64,000 nucleotides of DNA from Siminovitchia fordii DSM 16014 = CIP 108821 (GCF_000374565.1 NZ_KB894691.1:22600-86599); one strand, 5' to 3'; numbered from the stretch's first letter, positions 36,262 through 46,031 are shown. Numbers and translations: made by a program. Notes: generated by a model from the sequence alone, not told the origin.

Positions 36262-37477
36262 AATATTAGTCGCTCTGTTTCTTTTCCTCCATATGCTCAT
36301 ACTCTCCGGCTGCTGGAGCAATAAAGAATTAACAGACCTGGCATTTGTCATTGCAATTGGTTTTGATAAAAGTGAAGATGGAAAGATTGTCGGGACATTT
36401 CAAATTGTAAATCCAAGCAATGTAGCCGGGGGGCTGCAAGGAGGAACAATGGGAGATGCTTCTGCTGTCACTGTTTATACGTCAACTGGAAAAAATGTTT
36501 ATGAAGTAACCCGGCAGGCATCCAGTAAACTGTCAAGAATATTATATTATTCACACGCCAACTTGTTGGTGATCGGAGAACAGTTGGCAAAGGAGGAAGG
36601 CCTATACAGGGTATTGGATACTCTTGATAGGGATATCCAGTTCCGAAACACCGCCAAGGTCGTGATTGCCCATGAAACAAAAGCAGAAGATATTTTAAAG
36701 GTTACTACTCCTGTCGATAAAATTCCTGCCAATAAAATTATGAAGACGTTAAAGTTTTCTGAAGAACTATGGGGTGGTCACGTAACAGTCAATATTCGGG
36801 ATGTGCTTGAAAGTCTTTCCCTCCCTGGCAAAGAAACTATTATACCGGTCTTTAAAGTTCGAGGGAGTTTAAAAGAAGGAAAAAATATTAGCAACCTGCA
36901 AAACACCGAACCAAAAGCAACGCTTTCGGCTGACGGTTTGGCCATTTTCAAGGAAGATAAGATGATTGATTGGGTGGATACAAGGAAGGCAAGAGGCATT
37001 GTATGGACACTAGATAAAATAAAGGAAACGAATGTTCCGGTCGATTGGGGAGATAAAAAAGACGCAATAACCTATCAGGTTTTAAGGGAAAAAACAAAGG
37101 TTACAACTGACTTTTCCAACGGGAATCCTGTCATATCCATTCGGATCCAGGTAAAAGGCAATGTTGGGGAGGTGGATGTTCCCATCAACCTGAAGGATTT
37201 AAATGTAAGAAATAAAATTAATGAAAAGGTGGAAAAGAGAATTAAAGAGCAAGTACATGCATCCTTAAAACATGCCCAATCAAAAAAGGCGGATATTTTC
37301 GGCTTCGGAGAAAACATTTATCGTAATCATCCGCAAGCATGGGATCGATTAAAAAAAGATTGGAATGAAGAGCATTTCCCGGAATTGAAAGTAAAAGTGA
37401 CGGTTGATGCAGCTATCGTACGTACTGGATTAAAAAATAGCCCTTACCTATACCAAATGAAAAATAACTCCGAATGA
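36245..37477 (+). CDS. Spore germinant receptor subunit C (GerC lipoprotein)
   Basis: 410 aa, lipoprotein signal LILSGCWSNKELTDLAFV, and the Ger(x)C domain with GFDKSEDGKIVGTFQIVNPS. ATG 36245 has AAGGGG at 7 nt; GTG 36242 and ATG 36251 are alternatives. It is intact although the co-transcribed gerA is frameshifted. A bidirectional terminator overlaps its stop, with the receptor's B gene coming in from the other strand. Confidence 0.9.
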   Translation: MPMKRKILVALFLFLHMLILSGCWSNKELTDLAFVIAIGFDKSEDGKIVGTFQIVNPSNVAGGLQGGTMGDASAVTVYTSTGKNVYEVTRQASSKLSRILYYSHANLLVIGEQLAKEEGLYRVLDTLDRDIQFRNTAKVVIAHETKAEDILKVTTPVDKIPANKIMKTLKFSEELWGGHVTVNIRDVLESLSLPGKETIIPVFKVRGSLKEGKNISNLQNTEPKATLSADGLAIFKEDKMIDWVDTRKARGIVWTLDKIKETNVPVDWGDKKDAITYQVLREKTKVTTDFSNGNPVISIRIQVKGNVGEVDVPINLKDLNVRNKINEKVEKRIKEQVHASLKHAQSKKADIFGFGENIYRNHPQAWDRLKKDWNEEHFPELKVKVTVDAAIVRTGLKNSPYLYQMKNNSE

Positions 37478-37493
37478 GAATATGGAGTTATTT
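37463..37493. terminator. Shared bidirectional terminator of convergent gerC and gerB
   Basis: Stem AATAACTCC/GGAGTTATT (37463-37471, 37484-37492). It spans the stop codons of both genes (37477 on plus, 37488 on minus), with T6 on the plus side. Confidence 0.85.
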
Positions 37494-38579
37494 TTTCTTG
37501 TTTTTAAAAAAAGCGATAATCAGAAATAGTAATGGAATAATAATTTGAAATGGCAACTGTAAATATAGAGCGATTCCTTTAACTCCCTCTTTCGCATGTT
37601 CTTCCATATTGCCCGCAATAGCGATGGAGAAAAACAAAACGACAAATCCAATCGGAAGAACAAGCTTCGTTGGTTCTTTAATATTCCATATGTCAGCCAT
37701 CCCCATTGTAATTGCATAAAAGTAAATGCTGATTTTAAAAAATCCCAAAATGATTAATGCAAGCATAAAAAAAATATCAAGCCGCTCTAAGAAATCAGCT
37801 ATCTCGATGGATTGGATGGTACCAAGGAGAGGGAATAGCGATCGTTCCACCTCGAAAACACCAAGAACACTAACATTTATCGCCATACTGATGGCCAAGT
37901 TCACTCCACTTAACCCTATGGCAAATAAGCTTACAGATTTCACCTTTTTCTTATTTGCAATATAAGGAAAAATCATAGCAAAAACAAACACTTCACCAAA
38001 CGGAAAAAAGATAACCTGTGTCAAAGCCACTTTTAAAACTGGCCAAATACCGTCTTCAAGAAATGGCTTCAATCGATCAAAATCAATTAAACTGGAAAAA
38101 ACAATAAATGAAAATCCTGCGATAGCCATTAAATAAATCAATACAAATAGGATTTCTCCTGTCCTAGCCAAGACTTCAATGCCTTTGCGGACAGTATAAA
38201 TCACTACTAAAATCAATAATGTGTGATTAATGACCAACGGAGTATTGAGATATCCAACAACTGCAAGCATCTCCCCCAAGTCCCTAAGAATTCTGGCAGC
38301 AAAATATGTAAAATAAACCATAAATAAAAAAGCGGTTATTTTTCCAAAAAACTTCCCTATTATCTCCTGGACATAGGTCGTTGGTAATACATCAGGATAA
38401 ATCAAAAATAGACCGTAATAAATAAAAAAGATTAAAAATCCGCCTATAGTTGAGATCAGTATAGCAAGCCATACGTTCTGCTTGGCATCAATGCCAAGCG
38501 GGAACAACAAAGCGCTTCCAAGTAGAAACAACAGTAAAAGGACAAACAATTGATAAGAACTGATCTTGGCCTTTTCCAT
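37488..38579 (-). CDS. Spore germinant receptor subunit B (permease), convergent
   Basis: 363 aa with about ten membrane helices, of the spore germination permease family (KGIEVLARTGEILFVLIYL is the conserved region). It is on the opposite strand to the adjacent gerA/gerC and only 10 bp from the gerC stop, so it needs its own promoter, upstream of 38579. It is the natural partner of the damaged third receptor, or may serve as a free-standing B subunit with another receptor. Confidence 0.9.
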   Translation of the reverse strand: MEKAKISSYQLFVLLLLFLLGSALLFPLGIDAKQNVWLAILISTIGGFLIFFIYYGLFLIYPDVLPTTYVQEIIGKFFGKITAFLFMVYFTYFAARILRDLGEMLAVVGYLNTPLVINHTLLILVVIYTVRKGIEVLARTGEILFVLIYLMAIAGFSFIVFSSLIDFDRLKPFLEDGIWPVLKVALTQVIFFPFGEVFVFAMIFPYIANKKKVKSVSLFAIGLSGVNLAISMAINVSVLGVFEVERSLFPLLGTIQSIEIADFLERLDIFFMLALIILGFFKISIYFYAITMGMADIWNIKEPTKLVLPIGFVVLFFSIAIAGNMEEHAKEGVKGIALYLQLPFQIIIPLLFLIIAFFKNKKK

Positions 38580-38699
38580 GGATGGATCACTCCTGTTTAG
38601 AGAACCCTAAAGGTGAGCTCATTCACCGTTTTACCCATAATAAAACACTTTTATAACCATGACCCCTAAAGAAAAGAAAGTTGGCAGGAAGTGATTAAA

Positions 38700-38930
38700 T
38701 TGAAAATAATCGTGATATTTTTATTAATGATGGCGTTGATGACAGTATTATCCATAAGTGCCAACCTATTTATCGGCATTGGATTCAAAGATGCCATCCG
38801 TGAATCGGCCAAATCTTTTTATGCCATGACCGTTTCAGAAAAAGTACTTTACACTTTATTCCCTTTAGTTATTTTTTTACACCCTCTTTATTTCCGATAT
38901 AAAAAAGGAAAACAAAGCCAGAATGAATGA
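38700..38930 (+). CDS. Small two-helix membrane protein
   Basis: 76 aa from TTG 38700 (AGGAAG at 8 nt); GTG 38691 in the same frame is an alternative start. Two hydrophobic segments (~3-27 and ~50-67) flank a short polar stretch (FKDAIRESAKSFYAMTVSEK), with a basic tail. It is divergent from gerB. Its size and topology resemble the D-type germination proteins, but it shares no obvious residues with the one at 28156, so the link is only suggestive. A terminator follows directly. Confidence 0.65.
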   Translation: MKIIVIFLLMMALMTVLSISANLFIGIGFKDAIRESAKSFYAMTVSEKVLYTLFPLVIFLHPLYFRYKKGKQSQNE

Positions 38931-38954
38931 ACGGCAGGATTTTCTGCCGTTTTT
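38931..38954 (+). terminator. Terminator after the small membrane protein
   Basis: ACGGCAG/CTGCCGT stem (38931-38937, 38944-38950) and TTTT, starting at the stop codon of the small gene. It also overlaps the end of the convergent gene at 38953. Confidence 0.85.
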
Positions 38955-39399
38955 ACGTTGGTTTCAATATTTTTTTCAATAAAAGTCCTGCCAACACTCC
39001 AGGAATGACACTGAGGATCGGAAGCCATATGGGGCCGAGCAGCACTCCAAATAATCTTACTTTTGTTGAAAAAATGACTCCCGCTGTAACAAAATAAGCT
39101 GTAAAGGCAAACGGAAGAAATGAATAAGGTTCCTTACCCCCACCTGCATCCTTGTACGCATCCCATATGGCAAAGAAATAGAGGCAGGGGTAAAACATGA
39201 GCCATTGAAAATCGGCTTGATTGATGGCCCTTTCGATATCCCCATGGAAGCTGGCAATGATAACCGCATTAAAGTTACCCATTACATTAACGAGAAATTC
39301 CAAAGCGATCAGTACAATTCCCTTTATATATTTTCCGTTTAATAACTGGCCAAATCCCGGTACGGCAATGCTCCAAAACAACCTTTCCTTCGCATTCAC
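38953..39399 (-). CDS. Four-helix membrane protein, function unknown
   Basis: 148 aa. It starts MNAKERLFWSIAVPGFGQLL, followed by NGKYIKGIVLIALEF, which resembles the opening of TM2-like small membrane proteins (PGxGQ motif). About four hydrophobic segments follow. It begins 5 bp after the DUF3231 stop, so the two form an operon. No role can be assigned. Confidence 0.75.
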   Translation of the reverse strand: MNAKERLFWSIAVPGFGQLLNGKYIKGIVLIALEFLVNVMGNFNAVIIASFHGDIERAINQADFQWLMFYPCLYFFAIWDAYKDAGGGKEPYSFLPFAFTAYFVTAGVIFSTKVRLFGVLLGPIWLPILSVIPGVLAGLLLKKILKPT

Positions 39400-39404
39400 T
39401 TTCT

Positions 39405-40409
39405 TTAACCCTTCGACAAATCTTGTCGGTCAGGGGCAGAAGGCGGCTTTTCAAGCCATCCATTAGAAATCATGATTTCCGTCCCGTCCGTTACATATTC
39501 ACCAACTTCAATAATTAAACGGCTGTATGCCGCTGCTAAATCGCTCCGAGGGCTTGCTATCATACTTTGGCCATAATAACCTGCACCGGAAATATTTAAG
39601 GAATTTGTGTGAAACATTAATAATTTATCGGAAAACACAGGTTCTCTAGAATCTGATACAGTTAAAATCCATGGAAGGGGAGTAGCAATGTCGCTTTCAG
39701 ATAAAAACTTTCTGAATACAGATTCATGATGTTTGGCAATCTCTGACCCTCTTACCATGAATGTGCGGACTTCCTTTGACTCTGCAACTTGCGCAAAGCC
39801 TGTCAATAAGGCCCCTCCGAGACTGTTTCGCAATAAATTCATATACAAAAATGAAATCTCCGTGCTCGTTAAAGTCCTTTGTTTACCTATCCACCCTGAC
39901 AAGAAGTGCTCTTTCTTAACAAATTCAGTGGTTTTCGGGTAAGGAATATAAGGTGCACGAATGAAAAAACCTTTTTCCTGCAGAAGAGTTGCAGTTCGAT
40001 TAAATAACTCGGCTGACGACTGCAGGCAAGATGTAAAATGCTCCCGTACGTCTGGCCGGGCTGAATTTGTAATGGCAAGACTGTAGGCGCTCATTCCCAA
40101 TATCCCTAAATTAGTGATGTACTGAAGAATCAACTCGTCCCCAAAAAGCCTAGGTGCATTCACATTTACGTCCTGTTTTGTAAACCCTACCGGCGTAGGA
40201 AGTCCCTCTTCGTCAAATAAATTCCTATCAATGTCGACATGCATTTCCGATAGCCGTAATGCATATTCAACAGATTCTTTAATATCCGGATCCTCTACGT
40301 GCTCCCGAAAGTAAGAAAGTACACACACTGCCATTGTATCCCGCAAATACGACATAAAATATGTGGACAATTCACTTGCCGTTAATTTTACATGGTCATG
40401 GTTTGTCAT
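39405..40409 (-). CDS. DUF3231 protein (spore-former ferritin-like family)
   Basis: 334 aa, two tandem helical halves of the DUF3231 type: a first half with TASELSTYFMSYLRDTMAV and DVNVNAPRLFGDE, and a second with LTSTEISFLYMNLLRN and HHESVFRKFLSESDIATP. The family is typical of Bacillaceae. Its predicted helical bundle suggests a ferritin-like fold, but no function is established. AAGGAGGT ribosome site. First gene of a two-gene operon. Confidence 0.85.
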   Translation of the reverse strand: MTNHDHVKLTASELSTYFMSYLRDTMAVCVLSYFREHVEDPDIKESVEYALRLSEMHVDIDRNLFDEEGLPTPVGFTKQDVNVNAPRLFGDELILQYITNLGILGMSAYSLAITNSARPDVREHFTSCLQSSAELFNRTATLLQEKGFFIRAPYIPYPKTTEFVKKEHFLSGWIGKQRTLTSTEISFLYMNLLRNSLGGALLTGFAQVAESKEVRTFMVRGSEIAKHHESVFRKFLSESDIATPLPWILTVSDSREPVFSDKLLMFHTNSLNISGAGYYGQSMIASPRSDLAAAYSRLIIEVGEYVTDGTEIMISNGWLEKPPSAPDRQDLSKG

Positions 40410-40541
40410 AAGAACGGACCTCCTTTTGATTATTGAATAGTATTCCCTTCATTAAAAAACTTATAATGCTTTATGCCAAATGCTTAGCAAGCATTTATTG
40501 TGGTAAAAAATGAGGGAAGACAGAAAATTGGGGAGGTTTCT

Positions 40542-41237
40542 ATGCTCTACTTTGATACCGTCATCAAATTAGTACTGGGGCTAGGGGCTCTGCTCGCAGT
40601 CACTCGGCTGCTCGGAAAGAAAGAGATGGGGCAATTCACCCCTTTTGATTTCGTATATGCCCTCATTTTGGGCGCATTGCTAGAGGAAAGTCTTTACGAT
40701 CATCAAATATCCATTTGGCAAATGCTGTTTGGTGTTGCCGTATGGGCTGTGTTAATTTATATAGTAGAGATTCTAGTTGGGAAAAACGACTTGCTAAGGG
40801 GCATTTTCAAAGGAAGTGCATCAAGGCTGATGAAAGACGGAGAGCTTGATCTTGAGAAATTAAAAAGTAACCATATAGAAATGGAACAGCTTCGTACAAT
40901 GCTTCGTCAACAAGGAATATTCTCATTAAAAGATGTGAGGGATCTCTATTTGGAGACAAGCGGATCCATCAGTGTAAAGAAACATTCCTCCGCTGAACCG
41001 CCAACCGCAGAAATCCTTCGGATGAAAGTTAAAGACGAAGCACCGTCCATTTTGCTAGTAGACGAAGGACGAATACAAGAAGACATGCTGAAGTCCATCG
41101 GAAAAACGGACGATTGGCTGGAAGAGCAATTGAAAAGGGAAGGTTATTCGGACATAGATAATATTTTGTACGCAGAATGGTCTGAAACAGAAGGGTTTTT
41201 TATCAAAACATATCGTTCCTTAAAGGGGCAATCGTAG
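40542..41237 (+). CDS. DUF421 membrane protein (YetF/YrbG-like)
   Basis: 231 aa, about three N-terminal membrane helices (TRLLGKKEMGQFTPFDFVYA is the family signature) and a soluble C-terminal domain with KDVRDLYLETSGSISVKK. Members are common in Bacillus, often sporulation-linked; function unknown. ATG 40542 has GGGGAGG (40530-40536). The frame opens at 40500 without a ribosome site. Confidence 0.88.
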   Translation: MLYFDTVIKLVLGLGALLAVTRLLGKKEMGQFTPFDFVYALILGALLEESLYDHQISIWQMLFGVAVWAVLIYIVEILVGKNDLLRGIFKGSASRLMKDGELDLEKLKSNHIEMEQLRTMLRQQGIFSLKDVRDLYLETSGSISVKKHSSAEPPTAEILRMKVKDEAPSILLVDEGRIQEDMLKSIGKTDDWLEEQLKREGYSDIDNILYAEWSETEGFFIKTYRSLKGQS

Positions 41238-41253
41238 AAAAAGGATGTAAATC

Positions 41254-42369
41254 ATGGATACTTTTATTGTAATCGGCGCCGGGATTTTCGGCGCATCCAC
41301 AGCTTATCATTTGGTCAAATCAGGAGCGAAAGTGACCGTTATTGACCGGAAACACAAAGGACAGGCAACAGATGCAGCTGCAGGCATTGTTTGTCCCTGG
41401 CTATCCCAGCGGCGGAATAAAGATTGGTATAGACTTGCCAAAACAGGAGCTGCTTTCTATCCCGGCCTCATTTCAGAGCTTGAAAAGGCCGGGGAAACAG
41501 ATACCGGATATGCGAAAGTCGGGGCCGTCAGCCTTCATACCGAACGGGAAAAACTGATTGAAATGAAAGAACGGGCTTTGAAGAGACGTGAAGGTGCTCC
41601 CGAAATAGGGGATATCCGTCTTCTGGACGAGGAAGAAACTCGAATGATGTTTCCTCCTCTGGCGGAAGGCTACGGATCTGTTTTTGTAAGTGGCGCGGCC
41701 CGTGTGAATGGACGTGCGCTGCGTGACTCCCTTTTGCGTTCAGCGGAGCGACTTGGAGCGCGAATCATTTACGGAGATGCACGACTCGTTTTGGAAGGGA
41801 AAAAGGTTGTGGGTGCCGAGGCAAATGAGGTTTTTCATCATGCTTCAAAGGTCATCGTAACCACGGGTGCATGGGTTCAGGAGCTAATGAATGCAATCGG
41901 TGTCGACTTTCGGTCGAAGGATTTGAAGGCGCAAATTGTACATATGGAACTGCCTGAAACACAAACGGGGAATTGGCCGGTGATCATGCCACCAGGAAGC
42001 CAATATATCGTGCCATTTGAAGATGGCCGGATTGTGGCAGGTGCAACCTATGAAAATTTCACTCATTTCGATTTGCGGGTAACGGCCGGCGGAATGCATG
42101 AAATATTGGAAAAGGCACTGGAAACAGCACCTGGCCTCACCGACAGTACCATTTTGGAAACGAGAGTTGGCTTTAGGCCCTATACGCCTGAATCGATTCC
42201 GGTACTCGGGGAGTTGCCTGGATTTGAAAACATCCTGATCGGAAACGGTCTGGGGGCAACTGGCCTGACCGCAGGACCATATTTAGGCTCGGAGCTGGCT
42301 CGTCTGGCTTTGGAGGAGGAGCCGGGAATGGATTTGAGCCTGTATCGTGTCGAGCGTGCGTTGGGGTGA
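41254..42369 (+). CDS. FAD-dependent amino-acid oxidoreductase (DAO family)
   Basis: 371 aa. The N-terminal dinucleotide-binding motif is VIGAGIFGASTAYHLVKSGA with the acidic IDR at the end of strand 2. The DAO fold follows: DAAAGIVCPW, KVIVTTGAWVQ and the C-terminal VGFRPYTPESIPVLGELP and GNGLGATGLTAGP, which fit D-amino-acid dehydrogenase or glycine-oxidase-like enzymes. It is 16 bp after the DUF421 gene. The substrate is not determined. Confidence 0.87.
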   Translation: MDTFIVIGAGIFGASTAYHLVKSGAKVTVIDRKHKGQATDAAAGIVCPWLSQRRNKDWYRLAKTGAAFYPGLISELEKAGETDTGYAKVGAVSLHTEREKLIEMKERALKRREGAPEIGDIRLLDEEETRMMFPPLAEGYGSVFVSGAARVNGRALRDSLLRSAERLGARIIYGDARLVLEGKKVVGAEANEVFHHASKVIVTTGAWVQELMNAIGVDFRSKDLKAQIVHMELPETQTGNWPVIMPPGSQYIVPFEDGRIVAGATYENFTHFDLRVTAGGMHEILEKALETAPGLTDSTILETRVGFRPYTPESIPVLGELPGFENILIGNGLGATGLTAGPYLGSELARLALEEEPGMDLSLYRVERALG

Positions 42370-42603
42370 GGATATGCTTTGACATAACAGCTATATCAAA
42401 ACTTGGTGTATGACTGTTATATGCAGAGTAAATAATTAATCTCATGAGAACAAAAGCACTGAAACAAGAGCTCTTGCTAAGCGGTTTGATCCGGAACTAT
42501 ACGCTGGTCTGTGACATCGGCAGTACTTGATCTCTTGTCCGTTAAAGCTGGTCAAAAAAACAGATAATACGTTTCTAACAATTTATGCGTTTCCGGTCTT
42601 CCT

Positions 42604-42637
42604 GTAAAAGAAAAACCGGGCTGATCAAACAGCCCGG
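42604..42637 (-). terminator. Terminator of the AGCS transporter gene
   Basis: CCGGGCTG/CAGCCCGG stem (42616-42623, 42630-42637) followed on the minus strand by TTTTTCTTTTAC. Confidence 0.92.
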
Positions 42638-42646
42638 CTGCCTCTT

Positions 42647-44104
42647 TTAGCTGACATCCCGCTTTTTAAAGTCTTCGCTCTCCCAGAAGTCGGCGTTTTT
42701 AATGCCCACTTTCCTAGGATCAAAAACAGGGTCCAATCCTTGTTTTTTCTGTTCTTCATAATCTTTTAAAGCAATCATGGCCGGCTTAAACAAAATCAGG
42801 ATGGCGATCAGGTTCAACCAACACATAATGCCCAGCCCGATATCCCCGAGATCCCAAGCTACTTTGGCCGTTCGGATGCATCCATAAAACGTAGTTGCCA
42901 GTAAGGCGATTTTTACGAAAAACATCGCAATCTGCCCGTTTCTTCCTCTTGTTAAATATGCGACATTCGTCTCGGCCATGTAGTAATAAGCCATAATTGT
43001 CGTAAACGCAAAGAAAAAGAGGGCAATTGCTACAAAGCCAGAACCGAATCCGGGCAATACAGATTCTACGGCAGCCTGTGTATAGCCCGGCCCGGGCTCA
43101 ACATCACCAAGACGTTTGACAATATAGGAATTGTCCGGGCGAACCGTATTGTACATACCCGTGATAATAATCATGAATGCTGTAGCTGAACATACAACAA
43201 GGGTATCAATGTAAACAGAAAACGCCTGAACGATTCCCTGTTTGGCAGGGTGCGATACTTCGGCCGCCCCCGCAGCGTGGGCTCCCGATCCCTGGCCGGC
43301 TTCATTTGAGTAGATTCCCCGTTTTACCCCCCAGGAAATAGCCATTCCAAGAATACCGCCGAAGGCAGAATCCAGACCAAAAGCACTTTTAAAGATCAGC
43401 GCAATAATAGAGGGCAATTCTGTAATATTAAACGCTATGACAATTAGTGATACAAGAACATATCCAACAGCCATAAACGGAACAACCAATTCTGCCGTCT
43501 TTGCAATTCTTTTAATACCCCCAAATATAATGAAACCCAGTAACAGAACGATAAAAATGCCTGTGACAACAGTGCTGAGCCCAAAAGCATTTTGAAGACC
43601 GTTGGCAATGGAGTTTGCCTGCACCCCGGGCATCAGAAAAGCCATGGCTATAGCAGTTGAGACTGCGAAGATCACTGCATACCACTTTTTCCCCATACCT
43701 TTTTCAATATAATAGGCAGGACCTCCGCGGTATTGTCCATCTTGTTTCACTTTATAAATTTGCGCCAGAGTTGATTCTACATACGCTGTACTGGCACCAA
43801 GGAAGGCGATCGCCCACATCCAAAAGACGGCCCCCGGTCCTCCGAATGCAATGGCTGTTGCCGTTCCGGCAATATTACCGGTTCCGACCCGCCCTGAAAG
43901 TGCAACCGCCATCGCCTGGAACGACGAAATTCCAGCATCAGAGCTCTTCCCCGAAAATAGTTGTGTGATCATATCTTTGATAAGGCGAAGCTGCATAAAA
44001 CGAGTCATAATCGAAAATAAAATGCCAATGCCCAGTGCCAAATAAATAAGGGGAGAACTCCACAATACACCGTTCAGCCATTCAACGAAATGTCCCACCT
44101 GCAT
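42647..44104 (-). CDS. Sodium:alanine/glycine symporter (AGCS family)
   Basis: 485 aa, about eleven membrane helices. AGCS signature ALSGRVGTGNIAGTATAIAF, then GGPGAVFWMWAIAFLGASTA and KRGIYSNEAGQGSGAHAAGA. It imports alanine, glycine or glutamine with Na+. A perfect cre-type palindrome lies 35 bp upstream of the start, so carbon catabolite control by CcpA is likely. AGGAGG-type ribosome site precedes ATG. Confidence 0.93.
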   Translation of the reverse strand: MQVGHFVEWLNGVLWSSPLIYLALGIGILFSIMTRFMQLRLIKDMITQLFSGKSSDAGISSFQAMAVALSGRVGTGNIAGTATAIAFGGPGAVFWMWAIAFLGASTAYVESTLAQIYKVKQDGQYRGGPAYYIEKGMGKKWYAVIFAVSTAIAMAFLMPGVQANSIANGLQNAFGLSTVVTGIFIVLLLGFIIFGGIKRIAKTAELVVPFMAVGYVLVSLIVIAFNITELPSIIALIFKSAFGLDSAFGGILGMAISWGVKRGIYSNEAGQGSGAHAAGAAEVSHPAKQGIVQAFSVYIDTLVVCSATAFMIIITGMYNTVRPDNSYIVKRLGDVEPGPGYTQAAVESVLPGFGSGFVAIALFFFAFTTIMAYYYMAETNVAYLTRGRNGQIAMFFVKIALLATTFYGCIRTAKVAWDLGDIGLGIMCWLNLIAILILFKPAMIALKDYEEQKKQGLDPVFDPRKVGIKNADFWESEDFKKRDVS

Positions 44105-44138
44105 TCCTCCTCATTTTATAAGACTATATCAATATATG

Positions 44139-44152
44139 TGTAAGCGCTTACA
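44139..44152. promoter_or_regulatory. cre site (CcpA operator) upstream of AGCS gene
   Basis: TGTAAGCGCTTACA, a perfect 14-bp palindrome matching the catabolite-responsive element consensus, 35-48 bp before the transporter start where it would overlap the promoter or leader. Confidence 0.8.
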
Positions 44153-44497
44153 ATTAGAATTATATACTGTAATAAAAAATAAAACAATATCTTTTACGGA
44201 ACAAGTTGTGCCTATTTTTTCGAGCAACCAATACTCCCTTTGAAACACCCTTTTTTGAACCATCCCCCTTCATAATTCCTAATTTTTACAGTCCATCTTG
44301 TCCAACCTTTTTTTCTTCAACTGCACTCATCCACCACCTGCAAGAACCGTTTCAATCACGGATGGGTATGATGTCTGCAAAAAATAAAACAACGCACAAG
44401 CCCACTGTACGTTGTAAAATGAATTTGCAAATGATTGAGTTTAAAGCTGGCTAACTTAACATTTTGATACAGTGCTTGTTCGGTATCTCCAACGTAT
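44153..44497. other. Intergenic region, no gene seen
   Basis: About 345 bp of A/T-rich sequence between the divergent-facing end of a small coiled-coil gene and the AGCS promoter. Possible frames here have no ribosome site. Confidence 0.4.
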
Positions 44498-44743
44498 TTA
44501 TAGCCAAAAAATCCCGATGATGACGAGCGCACCTAATATAATGCCGCCCACTTGCCCAATCATTGCCGGAGTCAGTACAGGCTTTGGGGTGAAAAACTTG
44601 ATATCTTCGATATCCTGCTCTATCTTTTCCATCTTGGTTCTCATATCTTTTATCTCATTAAGCAATTGTGTATTTGCGTCTTCCCTGGCTTTCAATTCTT
44701 TTAATTCATTTAATAATTGCTGACTCATTTCTTCTTTTTCCAT
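44498..44743 (-). CDS. Small coiled-coil protein with C-terminal membrane anchor
   Basis: 81 aa. Residues ~1-50 are a charged heptad-like coiled coil (LLNELKELKAREDANTQLLN and KMEKIEQDIEDIK), followed by a Pro-containing hinge and one membrane helix at the end (IGQVGGIILGALVIIGIFWL). Such tail-anchored architecture suits a membrane scaffold or adaptor; no known family. ATG 44743 with AGGGAGG at 9 nt; the frame opens at 44767 before that site. Confidence 0.75.
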   Translation of the reverse strand: MEKEEMSQQLLNELKELKAREDANTQLLNEIKDMRTKMEKIEQDIEDIKFFTPKPVLTPAMIGQVGGIILGALVIIGIFWL

Positions 44744-44767
44744 CTCGATATGCCTCCCTTTTTTCAT

Positions 44768-45275
44768 AATACGACCAAACTTAATCTAAAGTTTCATGAG
44801 ATCTTCAGACGTTTTACCTGTATGCCGGATACGAGGCCATGCGGTCCCTTTCTCTCCCCTCATCCAGAACAGATAAATGAATGTAATAAAATTGAATCGT
44901 TTCAGCTCTCCGGTACCGTACCAAAACGATTATATGCGTATATTCCCAAGGGGTAACTTGATGAACGTACAGATCCAACCCTGTGACATTGTAAGTCTCC
45001 CATTGCTTTGGGTGACAAACAGTCTAAAGATTGATTTCCTAACTGTTTGCTTTCGAAATTCATAAATGATAAAAATACGTCCATACAGGATCGATATTGT
45101 AAAATCACCACCACAACTCTTCAATTTTCAGACCGCTCCGAAGTGATAAGCTGCCATCTTCGGATATTAAACTGAGCAGAAGCTTCGACCGCTAAATTCA
45201 CAGCAAAAAAATCGAAAAACAGTCCTATAGGCAGTATGCTTCCTAATCGCTAACAGCGACTCAATTTCCTCAGTC
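44768..45275. other. Intergenic region, no gene seen
   Basis: About 500 bp. Short frames on both strands lack ribosome sites and normal codon use. The first part should carry the promoter of the coiled-coil gene. Confidence 0.4.
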
Positions 45276-45860
45276 TCACTTTTCCCCCATTATGACAGAT
45301 GCCTTGTGCTTTCTTTTACCAAGACGTCTTATCGTGACATTTTTAAATCCGCAGTTCTCCATCCACTTCTTTACATTCGTATCTGTAAATTTTTGATAGA
45401 CCTCTCCCTTACCGGTCCGAATGGCGATCACTGCTGTCCCCTTATCTTTCAACACCCTATAAATCTCTTGTAGATTGGATTCAGGCTGAGTCCAAAAGTA
45501 AATGCAATGAATGCTGTAAACCTTATCAAAGGACGATTGAGAAAAATCCAGGCTTTCTGCATCTCCCACATGAAGCTCAACAATTCCTCGATCAATCCAA
45601 TTATTGTTTTTCCGTGATGCCACTTCAAACATAGTAATTGAATGGTCAACGCCGACAATCTTTCCATCATGAATTTTTTCCGCCGACAAAATCATCGCTT
45701 GACCTGTTCCATAACCAATTTCCAGTACCCGATCATCCGGTTGCAAATCAAGACTTTTAATTGTTTCAACATGCTCGAGTTTATTATATCTGTCCATCAT
45801 CCAGCCAAAGAACTTTCCAAGTGGACCCTTCGGCTTTCCAAACTGTCCCAGGTCGGCCAT
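45276..45860 (-). CDS. Class I SAM-dependent methyltransferase
   Basis: 194 aa. SAM-binding motif I VLEIGYGTGQA, motif II acidic VGVDHS, and a later VHLGDAES-like segment (HVGDAESLDFSQSSFDKVYS) of the Rossmann methyltransferase fold. UbiE/Methyltransf_11-like, substrate unknown. It stands alone. Confidence 0.88.
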   Translation of the reverse strand: MADLGQFGKPKGPLGKFFGWMMDRYNKLEHVETIKSLDLQPDDRVLEIGYGTGQAMILSAEKIHDGKIVGVDHSITMFEVASRKNNNWIDRGIVELHVGDAESLDFSQSSFDKVYSIHCIYFWTQPESNLQEIYRVLKDKGTAVIAIRTGKGEVYQKFTDTNVKKWMENCGFKNVTIRRLGKRKHKASVIMGEK

Positions 45861-46031
45861 TGTGTTTCCCTCTTTCCGTTTTTTAATTGAAATATACCCC
45901 TAATTAAACATAAGGACCTATTATTTTCAACAGTCAAAATATATAAAAATCTGATTTATCCGACGCAGAACCATACTCCTTATGATAGACTATGAGAATG
46001 GTTGGAATATATACAAAATGGGGGGATTTTG

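Noticed and set aside
44768-45275. Several 60-80-aa frames between the coiled-coil and methyltransferase genes
   Set aside because: No ribosome sites, frames overlap on both strands and the sequences are not protein-like.
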